This document shows, in pieces, positions 28,517-37,850 of a stretch of DNA of 64,000 nt. The stretch lies in NCBI GenBank assembly GCA_031281265.1, contig JAITFO010000013.1:1-64000 (forward strand), given 5' to 3'. Position 1 is the first letter of the stretch; each line of letters begins with the position of its first letter. Position numbers and translations under genes: made by a program. The notes under the pieces were generated by a model, which was not told the DNA's origin, did no database searches, and was given only the letters and a program-made list of their open reading frames with translations. The DNA is from Candidatus Fibrimonadaceae bacterium. Lineage in GTDB: Bacteria > Fibrobacterota > Fibrobacteria > Fibrobacterales > Fibrobacteraceae.

Positions 28517-29785
28517 ATGCTAGACATAAAAAAAATTCGCGAGAATCCTGAGTTTTACCGTGCGGAGACGGAGAAAAAAAATTCTGCCGTAAGCATAGAC
28601 GAAGTTCTTGGGCTTGATGTAAAAAGGCGGGAGTTGCTTGCCGAAACAGAGAAATTAAAAGCGGAGCGGAACACCGCTTCCAAAAAAATTGGCGAACTTA
28701 AAAAAGCCGGACAAAATGCGGACTCAGCCGTAGAGGAGATGCGCGTTGTAGGCGATAAAATTTCCGACTTGGATGCAAAAATCCGTTTGATAGACGAAGG
28801 GCAAACAGACAAGTTATTGCGCATTCCAAACATAGCCCACAGCTCCGTGCCTGAGGGCAAAAGCAGCGAAGACAATGCTGTTATCCGTACTTGGGGCGAG
28901 CCTCGCAACATAGATTTTGCAGCCCTTGACCACAAGGCTTTGGGCGAGAAACTCGGCATTTTTGATTTTGAGCGTGGCGCAAAGATAAGCGGCAGCGGCT
29001 TTCCTGTTTACAGAGGTTTGGGAGCAAGGCTTGAAAGGGCTTTGCTACAATGGTTTTTGGATTCCCACCGCGAGCGTTTTGGCTTTGAGGAGATTATCCC
29101 CCCATACCTTGTCACCCGCAAAACGATGACCGGCACAGGGCAGCTCCCAAAATTTGAAGAGGATATGTACAGGTGCGACAAAGACGATGATTTATTCTTA
29201 ATCCCAACCGCAGAAGTTCCAGTTACAAACCTTTACGCGGACGAAATTATCCCGGAGAGCAATTTGCCGTTAAAGCTATGCGCGTACTCGGCTTGCTTTC
29301 GCAGGGAAGCGGGCAGCTACGGCAAAGACACCCGTGGCTTGCTGCGTTTGCACCAGTTTAACAAGGTGGAAATGGTTTATTTTGCCCACCCCGAAAAGAG
29401 CTACGAAAACCACGAGGAATTGGTAGCCTGCGGTGAAAAGCTTTTGCAGGAATTAGGGCTCCCGCACAGGGTTATTTCGCTCTGCAAAGGTGATTTGGGA
29501 TTTGGGGCGGCAAAGTGCTACGATTTGGAGGTGTTTGCCCCTGTTGAAAAGAAATGGCTTGAAGTAAGCTCGGTTTCCAACTTTGAGGACTATCAGGCGC
29601 GCAGGGCGAATATCCGCACAAAAATAAATGGCAAAAATACCTTTGTGCATACCTTGAACGGTTCGGGGCTTGCAACCCCGCGTGTTATGGTTGCAATTTG
29701 CGAACAATACCAGCAGTCGGATGGTTCGCTTGTAATTCCGCAGGTTTTAAGACCATATATGGGCGGTATGGAAAAAATTGTGTAA
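28517..29785 (+). CDS. serS: Seryl-tRNA synthetase
   Basis: MLDIKKIRENPEFYRAETEKK ... TGTGQLPKFEEDMY ... FRREAGSYGKDTRGLLRLHQFNKVEMV; start corrected to 28517. Confidence 0.97.
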   Translation: MLDIKKIRENPEFYRAETEKKNSAVSIDEVLGLDVKRRELLAETEKLKAERNTASKKIGELKKAGQNADSAVEEMRVVGDKISDLDAKIRLIDEGQTDKLLRIPNIAHSSVPEGKSSEDNAVIRTWGEPRNIDFAALDHKALGEKLGIFDFERGAKISGSGFPVYRGLGARLERALLQWFLDSHRERFGFEEIIPPYLVTRKTMTGTGQLPKFEEDMYRCDKDDDLFLIPTAEVPVTNLYADEIIPESNLPLKLCAYSACFRREAGSYGKDTRGLLRLHQFNKVEMVYFAHPEKSYENHEELVACGEKLLQELGLPHRVISLCKGDLGFGAAKCYDLEVFAPVEKKWLEVSSVSNFEDYQARRANIRTKINGKNTFVHTLNGSGLATPRVMVAICEQYQQSDGSLVIPQVLRPYMGGMEKIV

Positions 29786-29817
29786 ATAGTATGTATAAAT
29801 AATATATATTTATGTGT

Positions 29818-31506
29818 ATGAAACGGCTCTTTGCAATTTTCTTGTTAGCCATGTTTTCCACGGCTTTTGCCGTGCTGGAAATTAACAATGCGCAGCCAAA
29901 AGTCCACGCCGATGTGTGGAAATGGGTGCTGGATAGCACGTGGCAGGGGCTTAAAAAGCGGAATATAGATAGTTGCAGAGTTAAACCTATTTACAGACAA
30001 AACCCAAACAGCAAAGGCGGTTTAATCTGCCGTCCCAGAAGCGAAACCCCTTACGATGCCGTAAGCGAGGGCATAGGCTACGGAATGCTTTTGGCTTTGT
30101 ATTCAAACGACCAAAAAACCTTTGACTTGATTTACAATGCCGGCAAAGAGTTTGGTTTGAATTTTTGTGAAGGCTGGCGCAAGCCTGCGGATGGCGGGAA
30201 TACAGAGTCGGGCTCTGCCACCGATGCCGATGAGGATATCGCCCTTGCTTTGATTTTCGCGGATAAATTGCAAAAAAAAGAAAAGTGGGTAAGCAGTAGC
30301 ATAAATTATGCGAGTGATGCTCAAAGAGGGATTGATTGCGTGTGGGGTTCAATGAAAAACGGCTTACTTTGCCCTGGCGGTCCTGACGGTGGTTGGTGCC
30401 CCGGATATAATTTGGGCTATTTTGCGCCTGCATGGTACCGTATTTTTAAGGATTTTGATTCCAATAAAAGCCGTGATTGGCAAAAATCTATAGATGCAAG
30501 CTATAACCTTATAAAACATAGTAATAACCCAGGCTACAGCATTGGCATGGTGCCAGACTGGAGCCAATCAGATGGCAGGCCCGGAGGCGGTAGTTATAAT
30601 GCATACAGTGGCGGTAAAACTTTCTTCAAAGATGCAATAAGGGTTTTGTGGAGAGTAGCAAACGATGCAATTTGGTTTAACGAGCCGAGGGCAAAGGAGT
30701 TTTTAACAAATTCGCTAACTTTCATAAAGAGCAAAGGCGGTCCTGACGCGGCGAATTTTTACCAGCTTGAAGGAGCAAACAAAGGTGCGCTTCTTCCAGC
30801 AACGGATAAATGGACGCAGTTTAACGGTGAAAATAACTCAAACACTTGGCGCTATAGGCAGGAGCACAGTTGGCTGACTGTTGGGCAGTGGATAACGGCG
30901 GTTATGGCGGTTGGAGATTCCGCCGATAAAGTTGCTTGGAGCAAAAAAATGGCGGAATTTTATGAATATGATGTAAATAAGGATAAAAATTATAAGCCGG
31001 ATTTTTTTGGCTTAAGAGAAGACCCAACAAAAGGCGATTACTCGACTTCCAGATACGAAGACACCACGCACAACGAAATGTATTTTGACCAGTTTCTGGC
31101 GTGGTTTGGCGTTAGCCTTATGAGCGGAACGTGGGTGAATGTCGTAGCGCTTTTGGATAATCCCGTTGCAAATACACCGGGCATTCTGGGCAGCCCATTC
31201 CCTGAATTAATAGAGCTTCCTCCAGAGCCTCCTGAACCTCCTATAGAACCTCCTTCAGACTCATTAGAACCCATCATAGTAAAGAACAATGCACGGTTCG
31301 GCATTCAAGTGACCCAAACCGGAAATGGTTTGAGATTGCAATCAAAAAGCGATGTCACGTGGAAAATCCACAATTTGCAAGGAAAGCTCCTATTCAGCTC
31401 AAGCTCAAGAGAAGCTACTTGGAACGCTGGCAATTTCAAAGGTACAGCCATTGTAAGCGCAGCCAGCAGGTCTGGCACGGAACGAAAACTAGTCGTTCTC
31501 CGTTAG
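29818..31506 (+). CDS. Glycoside hydrolase family 8 endoglucanase with Pro/Glu linker and C-terminal domain
   Basis: YDAVSEGIGYGMLLALYSNDQKTFDLIYNAGKEF ... GSATDADEDIALALIFADKL; PPEPPEPPIEPPSDS linker; C-terminal beta domain resembling a secretion/sorting domain. Confidence 0.9.
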   Translation: MKRLFAIFLLAMFSTAFAVLEINNAQPKVHADVWKWVLDSTWQGLKKRNIDSCRVKPIYRQNPNSKGGLICRPRSETPYDAVSEGIGYGMLLALYSNDQKTFDLIYNAGKEFGLNFCEGWRKPADGGNTESGSATDADEDIALALIFADKLQKKEKWVSSSINYASDAQRGIDCVWGSMKNGLLCPGGPDGGWCPGYNLGYFAPAWYRIFKDFDSNKSRDWQKSIDASYNLIKHSNNPGYSIGMVPDWSQSDGRPGGGSYNAYSGGKTFFKDAIRVLWRVANDAIWFNEPRAKEFLTNSLTFIKSKGGPDAANFYQLEGANKGALLPATDKWTQFNGENNSNTWRYRQEHSWLTVGQWITAVMAVGDSADKVAWSKKMAEFYEYDVNKDKNYKPDFFGLREDPTKGDYSTSRYEDTTHNEMYFDQFLAWFGVSLMSGTWVNVVALLDNPVANTPGILGSPFPELIELPPEPPEPPIEPPSDSLEPIIVKNNARFGIQVTQTGNGLRLQSKSDVTWKIHNLQGKLLFSSSSREATWNAGNFKGTAIVSAASRSGTERKLVVLR

Positions 31507-31513
31507 CCCTCCG

Positions 31514-31723
31514 CTACGATGGAGGTTTTCCATACACCAAGAAGTCTATCAACTCTGGATCTATATTCTTTTTAACCAAATCTCTGGCCATTTCCGCTTG
31601 TATAGCGGATTTGGAGAGCTTTCTGCCCTCTGCATCTTTTACCTCAGCAGCAAGCATGCTGGCGATTTTTTCTTGCGCCGCATTATTATTTATTGTTTGC
31701 CCTTTATATACTATTTCAGCCAT
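31514..31723 (-). CDS. Hypothetical small protein, beside flgG/flgA
   Basis: MAEIVYKGQTINNNAAQEKIASMLAAEVKDAEGRKLSKSAIQAEMARDLVKKNIDPELIDFLVYGKPPS; RBS GGAGGG. Confidence 0.55.
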   Translation of the reverse strand: MAEIVYKGQTINNNAAQEKIASMLAAEVKDAEGRKLSKSAIQAEMARDLVKKNIDPELIDFLVYGKPPS

Positions 31724-31725
31724 AC

Positions 31726-32172
31726 TCACTGCCCTCCCGGAAGAAGTGGGTATCGCTCTATATATATTTGGGCAAGCGCCAAGACATCGGCAGAGAGTAC
31801 GCTTTCTGCACTGTTAGCCGTTTTCTCTGCATTACGGATAACAGAAATTGCTTTAATTATCTTTGGGTCGGTAATCGGTGGGGTGCTTTCGAGTAGCTTT
31901 TCCGAGCTAAGCCTGCGCAAAAGGCCAATCCTTTCCTTTGGCGCCCACAAAATATTCCCATATCCATCTTGATTGCCCAGTACGTCAATTATTCCAATTT
32001 GCTCTTTACTGTCGATTATGAACGCTCTGCTCTCTTTTTCTATGACTATTGCAAGTCTCTTTATTGTGCTGTTTTGCTGTTTGTCGTCAAAAAAGACTAA
32101 GATAGTCCTAGCCAGTAGATTCTGGTTAGGTGGTATGCTTGCAAATGGGATTGATGCTAACCTATTTTTCAT
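31726..32172 (-). CDS. Hypothetical protein, 148 aa, co-oriented with 31514..31723
   Basis: Intact ORF abutting the downstream small ORF; no family recognised. Confidence 0.5.
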   Translation of the reverse strand: MKNRLASIPFASIPPNQNLLARTILVFFDDKQQNSTIKRLAIVIEKESRAFIIDSKEQIGIIDVLGNQDGYGNILWAPKERIGLLRRLSSEKLLESTPPITDPKIIKAISVIRNAEKTANSAESVLSADVLALAQIYIERYPLLPGGQ

Positions 32173-32285
32173 AGCAATTTAAGATTCCGCAGATTAGTTA
32201 CCATCACTCAAACTTTACCACCTGTAGTAATATACATAAATATAATATATAGTAGCTGCTAAGACTCATAAAGAAGGGGTAAAAT

Positions 32286-32302
32286 TTGGCACGATTTTTG
32301 CT
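32286..32302 (+). promoter_or_regulatory. Sigma-54-type -24/-12 promoter element upstream of flgG
   Basis: TTGGCACGATTTTTGCT: GG-N10-GC spacing; predicted +1 near 32313, next to ATG 32314. Confidence 0.7.
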
Positions 32303-32313
32303 ATCTATCCTAT

Positions 32314-33096
32314 ATGATTCGCTCTCTTTACACCGCAGCCGCTGGCATGAAAGGTAACCAGTCCTTCATAGACACCATAGCCAATAACCTTTCGAACGTC
32401 AATTCGATAGGTTATAAGAAGCAAAAAGTTGAGTTTGAAGACCTTATTTATCAGAGTTTGCAACGCCCGGGCGGGGAAATGGAAGACGGAAACCGTGCTC
32501 CGGTTGGCATAGAAATAGGCTTGGGTTCACGCATTGTTGCTACAAACCGCATGTTTTCGCAGGGAAATTTGGAGCAAACAGGCAATGAATATGACGTCGC
32601 CATAGCTGGCGAAGGATTTTTCCAAGTACGCCTTCCAGACGGTGAAATTGGCTATACCCGCAACGGAGCGTTCAAAAAGAACGATGAAGGTTACCTTACA
32701 ACAAGCCAAGGTTACCTTCTTGAACCACCCATAGTTGTGCCAGACGATGGGCTTAACTTTTCCGTATCCGCAGCTGGAGAAGCAACCTGTGAAAGGAACG
32801 GAAAGACAGAAGTTTTAGGGCAGTTTGAACTTGCAAGATTTATAAACCCATCAGGTTTATCCGCAAGTGGCGGGAGTATCTACCGTGAGTCAGATGCCAG
32901 TGGAACCCCCATAATAGGCCTCCCTCGCGAAGAAAACTTCGGTGCTTTGGAAAATAGATATGTGGAAGCCTCCAATGTGCAAATGGTAGAAGAAATGGTG
33001 AGTATGATAATAGCGCAACGAGCTTACGAAATAAGCTCCAAAGCCATAACCACCAGCGATGAAATGCTGCAAACTGCAAATAGCCTCAAAAGGTAG
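32314..33096 (+). CDS. flgG: Flagellar basal-body rod protein FlgG
   Basis: MIRSLYTAAAGMKGNQSFIDTIANNLSNVNSIGYKKQKVEFEDLIYQ ... NRYVEASNVQMVEEMVSMIIAQRAYEISSKAITTSDEMLQTAN. Confidence 0.95.
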   Translation: MIRSLYTAAAGMKGNQSFIDTIANNLSNVNSIGYKKQKVEFEDLIYQSLQRPGGEMEDGNRAPVGIEIGLGSRIVATNRMFSQGNLEQTGNEYDVAIAGEGFFQVRLPDGEIGYTRNGAFKKNDEGYLTTSQGYLLEPPIVVPDDGLNFSVSAAGEATCERNGKTEVLGQFELARFINPSGLSASGGSIYRESDASGTPIIGLPREENFGALENRYVEASNVQMVEEMVSMIIAQRAYEISSKAITTSDEMLQTANSLKR

Positions 33097-33107
33097 GAAA
33101 TAGAGAC

Positions 33108-34070
33108 ATGAAACAAATCATGTTAATCTTTTTAATCCTATTGGTCAAGGCTCAGATAATCTTTGCCGCTCAAGTTTCCATTACCTTAAAAGCTCAGGCT
33201 TCGGTAGAACCCGGTGTTATTCGCTTGGGGCAAATTGCGGAAATCAAAGGCAACCCAAATTTAGCAAAAAAAATTTCCGATATAGAAGTTGGCAAAGTTG
33301 CGGAACCGGGGAGAAAGACTAGGGTTACGGAAAATGCCATAAAAGGTTTCTTTATCAAATCGGTTGCTGGTAATCAAGATGTAAATTTTGATGGTGCAAA
33401 ATTCTGCGACGTAGTTGCTCGTTCAGGGCAGCTTTCCGCAGATTCCTTGAAAGCTCTTTTGCTAAGAGAAGTTCGCTTGCGAATGGCCACAAATTTGAAA
33501 GAAGGTAAAGACTGGAATTTAGAAGCCACAAAAATACCGGAGAAGCTGGCAATTCCTGAGAGCGGTGGCAAAATTTTGATAACCCTGTCTCCGCAATTCG
33601 CTGGGATTGGGCAAGAGATGGCAACCGTGCAGATTTTTAACGGCAATAAAGTTATCATTAAAAACAATTTTCCTTTTGTAGTGCATCGCTTTGAATATGC
33701 AGCGGAGTTGAAAAAAGGAGTTCGCAAGGGTGAAGTTATAAACGAGCAAGATTTTGAAATGGTATGGCAAGAGACAACTTTTCAAAAGAGAAAGATCATA
33801 AAAAAAGCAGAAGAAGCTACTGGCAGAACCGCTATTCGCACATTAAGAGCAGGTGAACTATTGGTGGATAACTCATTAGACACTCCTTATGCGGTTAAAG
33901 AGGGCGATGTAGTCAAGCTTTTCGCAAAATTTGGAGAGGCTGTTGTGCAGACAAATGCAGTAGCGCAGAAAAGCGCATTCAAGGGGCAAACAATTTCTGT
34001 AAAAAATATGGATACCGGCAAGAATTTATTAGCCACGGTTTCCGGCTCGGGAGAAGCGTGGGTTAATTGA
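33108..34070 (+). CDS. flgA: Flagellar P-ring formation chaperone FlgA
   Basis: KKGVRKGEVINEQDFEMVWQETT ... GRTAIRTLRAGELLVDNSL ... VKEGDVVKLFAKFGEAVVQTNAVAQKSAFKGQTISVKN. Confidence 0.88.
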   Translation: MKQIMLIFLILLVKAQIIFAAQVSITLKAQASVEPGVIRLGQIAEIKGNPNLAKKISDIEVGKVAEPGRKTRVTENAIKGFFIKSVAGNQDVNFDGAKFCDVVARSGQLSADSLKALLLREVRLRMATNLKEGKDWNLEATKIPEKLAIPESGGKILITLSPQFAGIGQEMATVQIFNGNKVIIKNNFPFVVHRFEYAAELKKGVRKGEVINEQDFEMVWQETTFQKRKIIKKAEEATGRTAIRTLRAGELLVDNSLDTPYAVKEGDVVKLFAKFGEAVVQTNAVAQKSAFKGQTISVKNMDTGKNLLATVSGSGEAWVN

Positions 34071-35532
34071 CCTTGCCGTGCTTTCTGAATAGATGTTTGT
34101 AAAAAATCCCAAAACCGCGTAAAAGCCGTTTCCTTTCCGCTTTATTGAAAGTTGCAGCTATAGATTGCTGAAGCAGGTATTTTGGCCGTAGATAAAATTC
34201 CCTGCGCGCTCTGTCGCAAAAATCCACCAGCTCCTGAGAAGAAAGCCCAGGACGGCTAATGGTTGTGCGATGGTAGCCGTCTTTATCCAGCCATTGATTG
34301 TAGTTTTTGCTTACCAAATCTCCACTTTCCACAGCATCTTCATACGCTATGGTACCCGGATATGCCATAATGGGGTAAAATTGTGCGGTGTTGGGTGAAA
34401 GTTTTTTTGCATATTTTAAAGTATCTTCCAGAGTTTGTTTTGTGTCGCCTAAATTGCCAACCATAAAACATCCATGTATAAGAATTTTCGCTTTTTTTGC
34501 AGCCTTCATAAACGGAATGGCACCACTTTGCTTTAACCCCTTGCGAATACTGTTCAAAACCTCCTCGCTCGCAGATTCAAAACCAACGCACAATTCCCGG
34601 CAACCTGCACGTTTCATCAAAAAGAGCAAATCCTCTGGAACATCCGCTCTTGCATTGCAACTCCAGGTTATTTTCAAATTCCTCTTTAAAATCTCTTCGC
34701 AAAACGCTTTGACATTTTCTTTATCAGCGGTGAAAGTATCGTCTTCAAAAAACACCTCACCCAAGTCTTTGAAATTTTCCTTTATATATTCCAATTCATC
34801 TACAACATCCTTATAATCTCTTTTTCTATAAACATGCCCATTCATCGTTTGAGGCAAAACGCAGTATGTACAGCGGTAAGGGCAACCGCGTCCGGCGAGA
34901 ATTACCACCAGTGGATTTAAATTTGCGCCATAAAAATATTTTTTATAACAGGAATATAGATGTTTGTGATAAGTTTTGCTAACCCAGGGCAGTTCGGTTA
35001 AATTTTGAATTTTTTGCCCTTCTGGTTGAAAATTCGTTGAGCCATCGGGGGTTCGCCAAGCAAGCCCGGCAATTTCGGATAAATTTTTTGCCCCATCGCC
35101 TCGTAAATGTCTTATCAAATCTCTTATTGTGCAATCCGCTTCGCCTATTATGCAAAAGTCAAGGGCTGTCCCCATCGACAACGTTTCCAAGGGTTCTGCG
35201 CTTGCGTGAGTTCCCATAAGAGCAACGGGTTTTTGATAGGTTTCCTTAACGCTTTTTACAAATTGCAAATCGTTTATTATGCTGGGTGTAGAAGTTTCGC
35301 AAATAATTAAGTCAGGTGCAAACTCTTTTATTTTTTCCAAAGTGGCGTTTTTGTCCAATTCCATCGCTGGGGCATCCAGCAATAAAATCTCGTTGCCATC
35401 CGCCTCTGCTGTGCCTGCCGCATAGCAGAGAAACAGAGGCCAATAAAGCGTTCCAGATTTTGTAACGCCGGGGCTACGAGACTCCCTGCTGAATTTCGGG
35501 AAATAAGGAGGATTTATAAATGCAACTTTCAC
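34063..35532 (-). CDS. Cobalamin-binding-domain radical SAM protein, GTG start
   Basis: AFINPPYFP ... LLDAPAM (B12-binding-type N-terminus); CPYRCTYC cluster motif. Confidence 0.88.
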   Translation of the reverse strand: MKVAFINPPYFPKFSRESRSPGVTKSGTLYWPLFLCYAAGTAEADGNEILLLDAPAMELDKNATLEKIKEFAPDLIICETSTPSIINDLQFVKSVKETYQKPVALMGTHASAEPLETLSMGTALDFCIIGEADCTIRDLIRHLRGDGAKNLSEIAGLAWRTPDGSTNFQPEGQKIQNLTELPWVSKTYHKHLYSCYKKYFYGANLNPLVVILAGRGCPYRCTYCVLPQTMNGHVYRKRDYKDVVDELEYIKENFKDLGEVFFEDDTFTADKENVKAFCEEILKRNLKITWSCNARADVPEDLLFLMKRAGCRELCVGFESASEEVLNSIRKGLKQSGAIPFMKAAKKAKILIHGCFMVGNLGDTKQTLEDTLKYAKKLSPNTAQFYPIMAYPGTIAYEDAVESGDLVSKNYNQWLDKDGYHRTTISRPGLSSQELVDFCDRARREFYLRPKYLLQQSIAATFNKAERKRLLRGFGIFYKHLFRKHGKVN

Positions 35533-35540
35533 TTTGGGAT

Positions 35541-35547
35541 AATATAG
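35541..35547 (-). promoter_or_regulatory. -10-like CTATATT, 8 nt before GTG 35532
   Basis: AATTTCTATATT-ATCCCAAA-GTG on minus strand. Confidence 0.6.
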
Positions 35548-35551
35548 AAAT

Positions 35552-36607
35552 TCACTTTGACACGTTTTTAATAATAGCCCAAATTTCCTCTTCTGTCATG
35601 GCCTGGTGAATTGGCAGGCTCAAAACTTCGTTGGCAAGCATTTCCGTTATTGGGAGTTTATTGTAGAGCAAATTGCTGCCTTTATATGCTTTTTGCAAAT
35701 GAGGCGGAATAGGGTAATGAATTATAGTTTCTATTCCATTTTCGGACAAACGTTTTTGCATGGCATCCCTGTTTTTGCAACGGATAACAAATAAATGCCA
35801 AACGCTGTTTCCCTCTTTTTGTGGCAAAATAATATCCGGATTTTTTATCTCTGCGATGTAGCGCATTGCTATTTCATAGCGTTTTTTATTATCTGCATTT
35901 AACCTTGGTAATTTTACGCGGAGTACGGTTGCTTGAATTTCGTCCAAGCGAGAGTTGCAACCTAAATAATCGTTTACATATTTTTCCTTAGAGCCATAAT
36001 TCCCAAGCATTCTAACCACATTATTTAGTTTTCCATCGTTGGAGACAACTGCCCCACCGTCTCCGAGTGCACCCAAATTTTTGCTTGGGTAAAAGCTGAA
36101 CGCAGCCGCATCGCCAATGGGCCTTATACCTGCGCTTTGAGCGCAGTCTTCTATTAGGAGCATGTTGTTCTCTTTGGCAATTTCCGCTTGCCTGCCGTAT
36201 AGATTCACGCTCAAAATGGCTTTTGTTTTTGGTGTTATATAATTGCTTAATTTATCGGCATTTATGTTAAAAGTATCTTTGTTCGGTTCAACTAAAACAG
36301 GGACTAAGTTGTTTTTTGAAATAGCTATAATGGAAGCGATGTATGTGTTTGCCGGAACTATTATGTGGTCTCCGTCTTTTAATTTTCCCAAAATTTTATA
36401 AGCATTGAAAATTAGCGTTAAGGCATCCAGCCCGCTTGCCACTCCTGTGCAATACTTCATTCCGCAGAACGCCGCAAATTCATGTTCAAATTTTTCTGTT
36501 TCACCGCCTCTCAAATACCAACCGGATTTTGCAACCCTTAAAATTGCCTCTGAGAAGTTTGGCTCAAAAGCAGAGTTTATGCGATTTAATGGGAGAAAAG
36601 GGATCAT
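35552..36607 (-). CDS. DegT/DnrJ/EryC1/StrS aminotransferase (FdtB/QdtB-like)
   Basis: [38 protein letters not shown] ... [11 protein letters not shown] ... [19 protein letters not shown]. Confidence 0.9.
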   Translation of the reverse strand: MIPFLPLNRINSAFEPNFSEAILRVAKSGWYLRGGETEKFEHEFAAFCGMKYCTGVASGLDALTLIFNAYKILGKLKDGDHIIVPANTYIASIIAISKNNLVPVLVEPNKDTFNINADKLSNYITPKTKAILSVNLYGRQAEIAKENNMLLIEDCAQSAGIRPIGDAAAFSFYPSKNLGALGDGGAVVSNDGKLNNVVRMLGNYGSKEKYVNDYLGCNSRLDEIQATVLRVKLPRLNADNKKRYEIAMRYIAEIKNPDIILPQKEGNSVWHLFVIRCKNRDAMQKRLSENGIETIIHYPIPPHLQKAYKGSNLLYNKLPITEMLANEVLSLPIHQAMTEEEIWAIIKNVSK

Positions 36608-37449
36608 AGATGTACCGTATGCTTAAGTGTTATATCACACCCCATCTTATGCTTAAAATAGCTAAGTCCATAATTTGGGATTCCGTTTTTTGATGTGGGT
36701 CCTAAATCAAAATAGAAAAAATCTTTCTCTTTATAATATTCAACCAAGCGCATGGCAAATAAACTCATAGGGCAAAATTTTTTATACTCTCTTTTATCGC
36801 CCCATAATATCAATTGGGCAATTTTAGGCGCTGTTAAATATATATAAGCTCCAGCAACGGGAATTTCATCCATATACATTAAAAAACAGTCTATGTCGCA
36901 CACGTCTCTTGTCTTCTGCAACTCTTCAAAAGATAAATGCGGCGGATAACCCCGTTCTTTTCTGTTTGTATTTATTATTTCATAAGCCATTTCATTTTCA
37001 GAAATATCTTCGCATTTTTTAAATGCTATGTTTTTTTTTAACGCCACTTTTAAATCCCTGCAAAAATTAGGGCTTGGTTGCAGTGGTTTTGATAGATTTA
37101 ATGAATAATTCAAGTCTGTGTATTCAATTGAAAATCCTCTGCTTTGCAAAGAATAAAAACTCAGAGAAACAAGGTTTTCATTGTACAGCGGTGGCGGCAG
37201 AGTTATGTGGCATTTTTTGTTTTTTTCCTTTAACCATTCATATAATTTTTCGCAGGCACTTTCCATAACATCCAAACTCGGATTTTGCTGCAAGCTAGAG
37301 AATCCTCCAAAGGGAGCGGAAAAATGGGAATAAAGCTCACCGCCTTTTTCCCCTAAAACAATGCTAACTCCATTAAAATCCAAATAATGCAATTCGGAAC
37401 ATTTATGCTTGTTCAATTCAATAAATTCTTTTTTATTATAGATATGCAT
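36604..37449 (-). CDS. GNAT/FemAB-like acyltransferase
   Basis: Located between FdtA- and FdtB-like ORFs; [53 protein letters not shown] resembles FemAB/GNAT C-termini. Confidence 0.6.
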   Translation of the reverse strand: MHIYNKKEFIELNKHKCSELHYLDFNGVSIVLGEKGGELYSHFSAPFGGFSSLQQNPSLDVMESACEKLYEWLKEKNKKCHITLPPPLYNENLVSLSFYSLQSRGFSIEYTDLNYSLNLSKPLQPSPNFCRDLKVALKKNIAFKKCEDISENEMAYEIINTNRKERGYPPHLSFEELQKTRDVCDIDCFLMYMDEIPVAGAYIYLTAPKIAQLILWGDKREYKKFCPMSLFAMRLVEYYKEKDFFYFDLGPTSKNGIPNYGLSYFKHKMGCDITLKHTVHL

Positions 37450-37846
37450 TTTTAAAATCCTTAAAATTTCTTATATAATCGCTTTCATCATAATGTTCGC
37501 TGGCTAATACAAGGCACACCGCGCCGCTCGAGAAACTTTTCAGTTGGCACCAATGTTTTGGAGGAACGTAAAGCCCAAAATTTGAACGATTGAGGACGTA
37601 TGTTTGCTTGAAGTCTTTGCCTTGAACATTTACTTCAAAACTGCCATTCACCGCTATTATAAATTGCTGCAATTTTTTGTGGGCGTGCCCACCGCGTTTT
37701 GAGCCACCTGGAATATCGCACAGATAAAATACCCGCTTTATATTAAAGGGAATAGCAGAATTCCCTTCAACAACACATAAATTGCCCCGTTTATCATGTA
37801 CAACAGGTATATCTATTATTTGCGGATTTTTTGGCGTAACCGGCAT
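37436..37846 (-). CDS. FdtA/QdtA-type cupin 3,4-ketoisomerase
   Basis: DKRGNLCVVEGNSAIPFNIKRVFYLCDIPGGSKRGGHAHKKLQQFIIAVNGSFEV. Confidence 0.9.
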   Translation of the reverse strand: MPVTPKNPQIIDIPVVHDKRGNLCVVEGNSAIPFNIKRVFYLCDIPGGSKRGGHAHKKLQQFIIAVNGSFEVNVQGKDFKQTYVLNRSNFGLYVPPKHWCQLKSFSSGAVCLVLASEHYDESDYIRNFKDFKNAYL

Positions 37847-37850
37847 TTAG

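Noticed and set aside
31215-31262. Repeated CCTCCAGAGCCTCCTGAACCTCCT in the GH8 gene as a tandem repeat element
   Set aside because: It encodes an ordinary PPEPPEPPIEPP interdomain linker.
31498-31526. CTCCGTTAGCCCTCCGCTACGATGGAGGTTTT as a bidirectional terminator at the GH8 end
   Set aside because: The stem is interrupted (CTCC/GGAG plus TAGC/GCTA with an internal loop) and I could not judge stability without folding.
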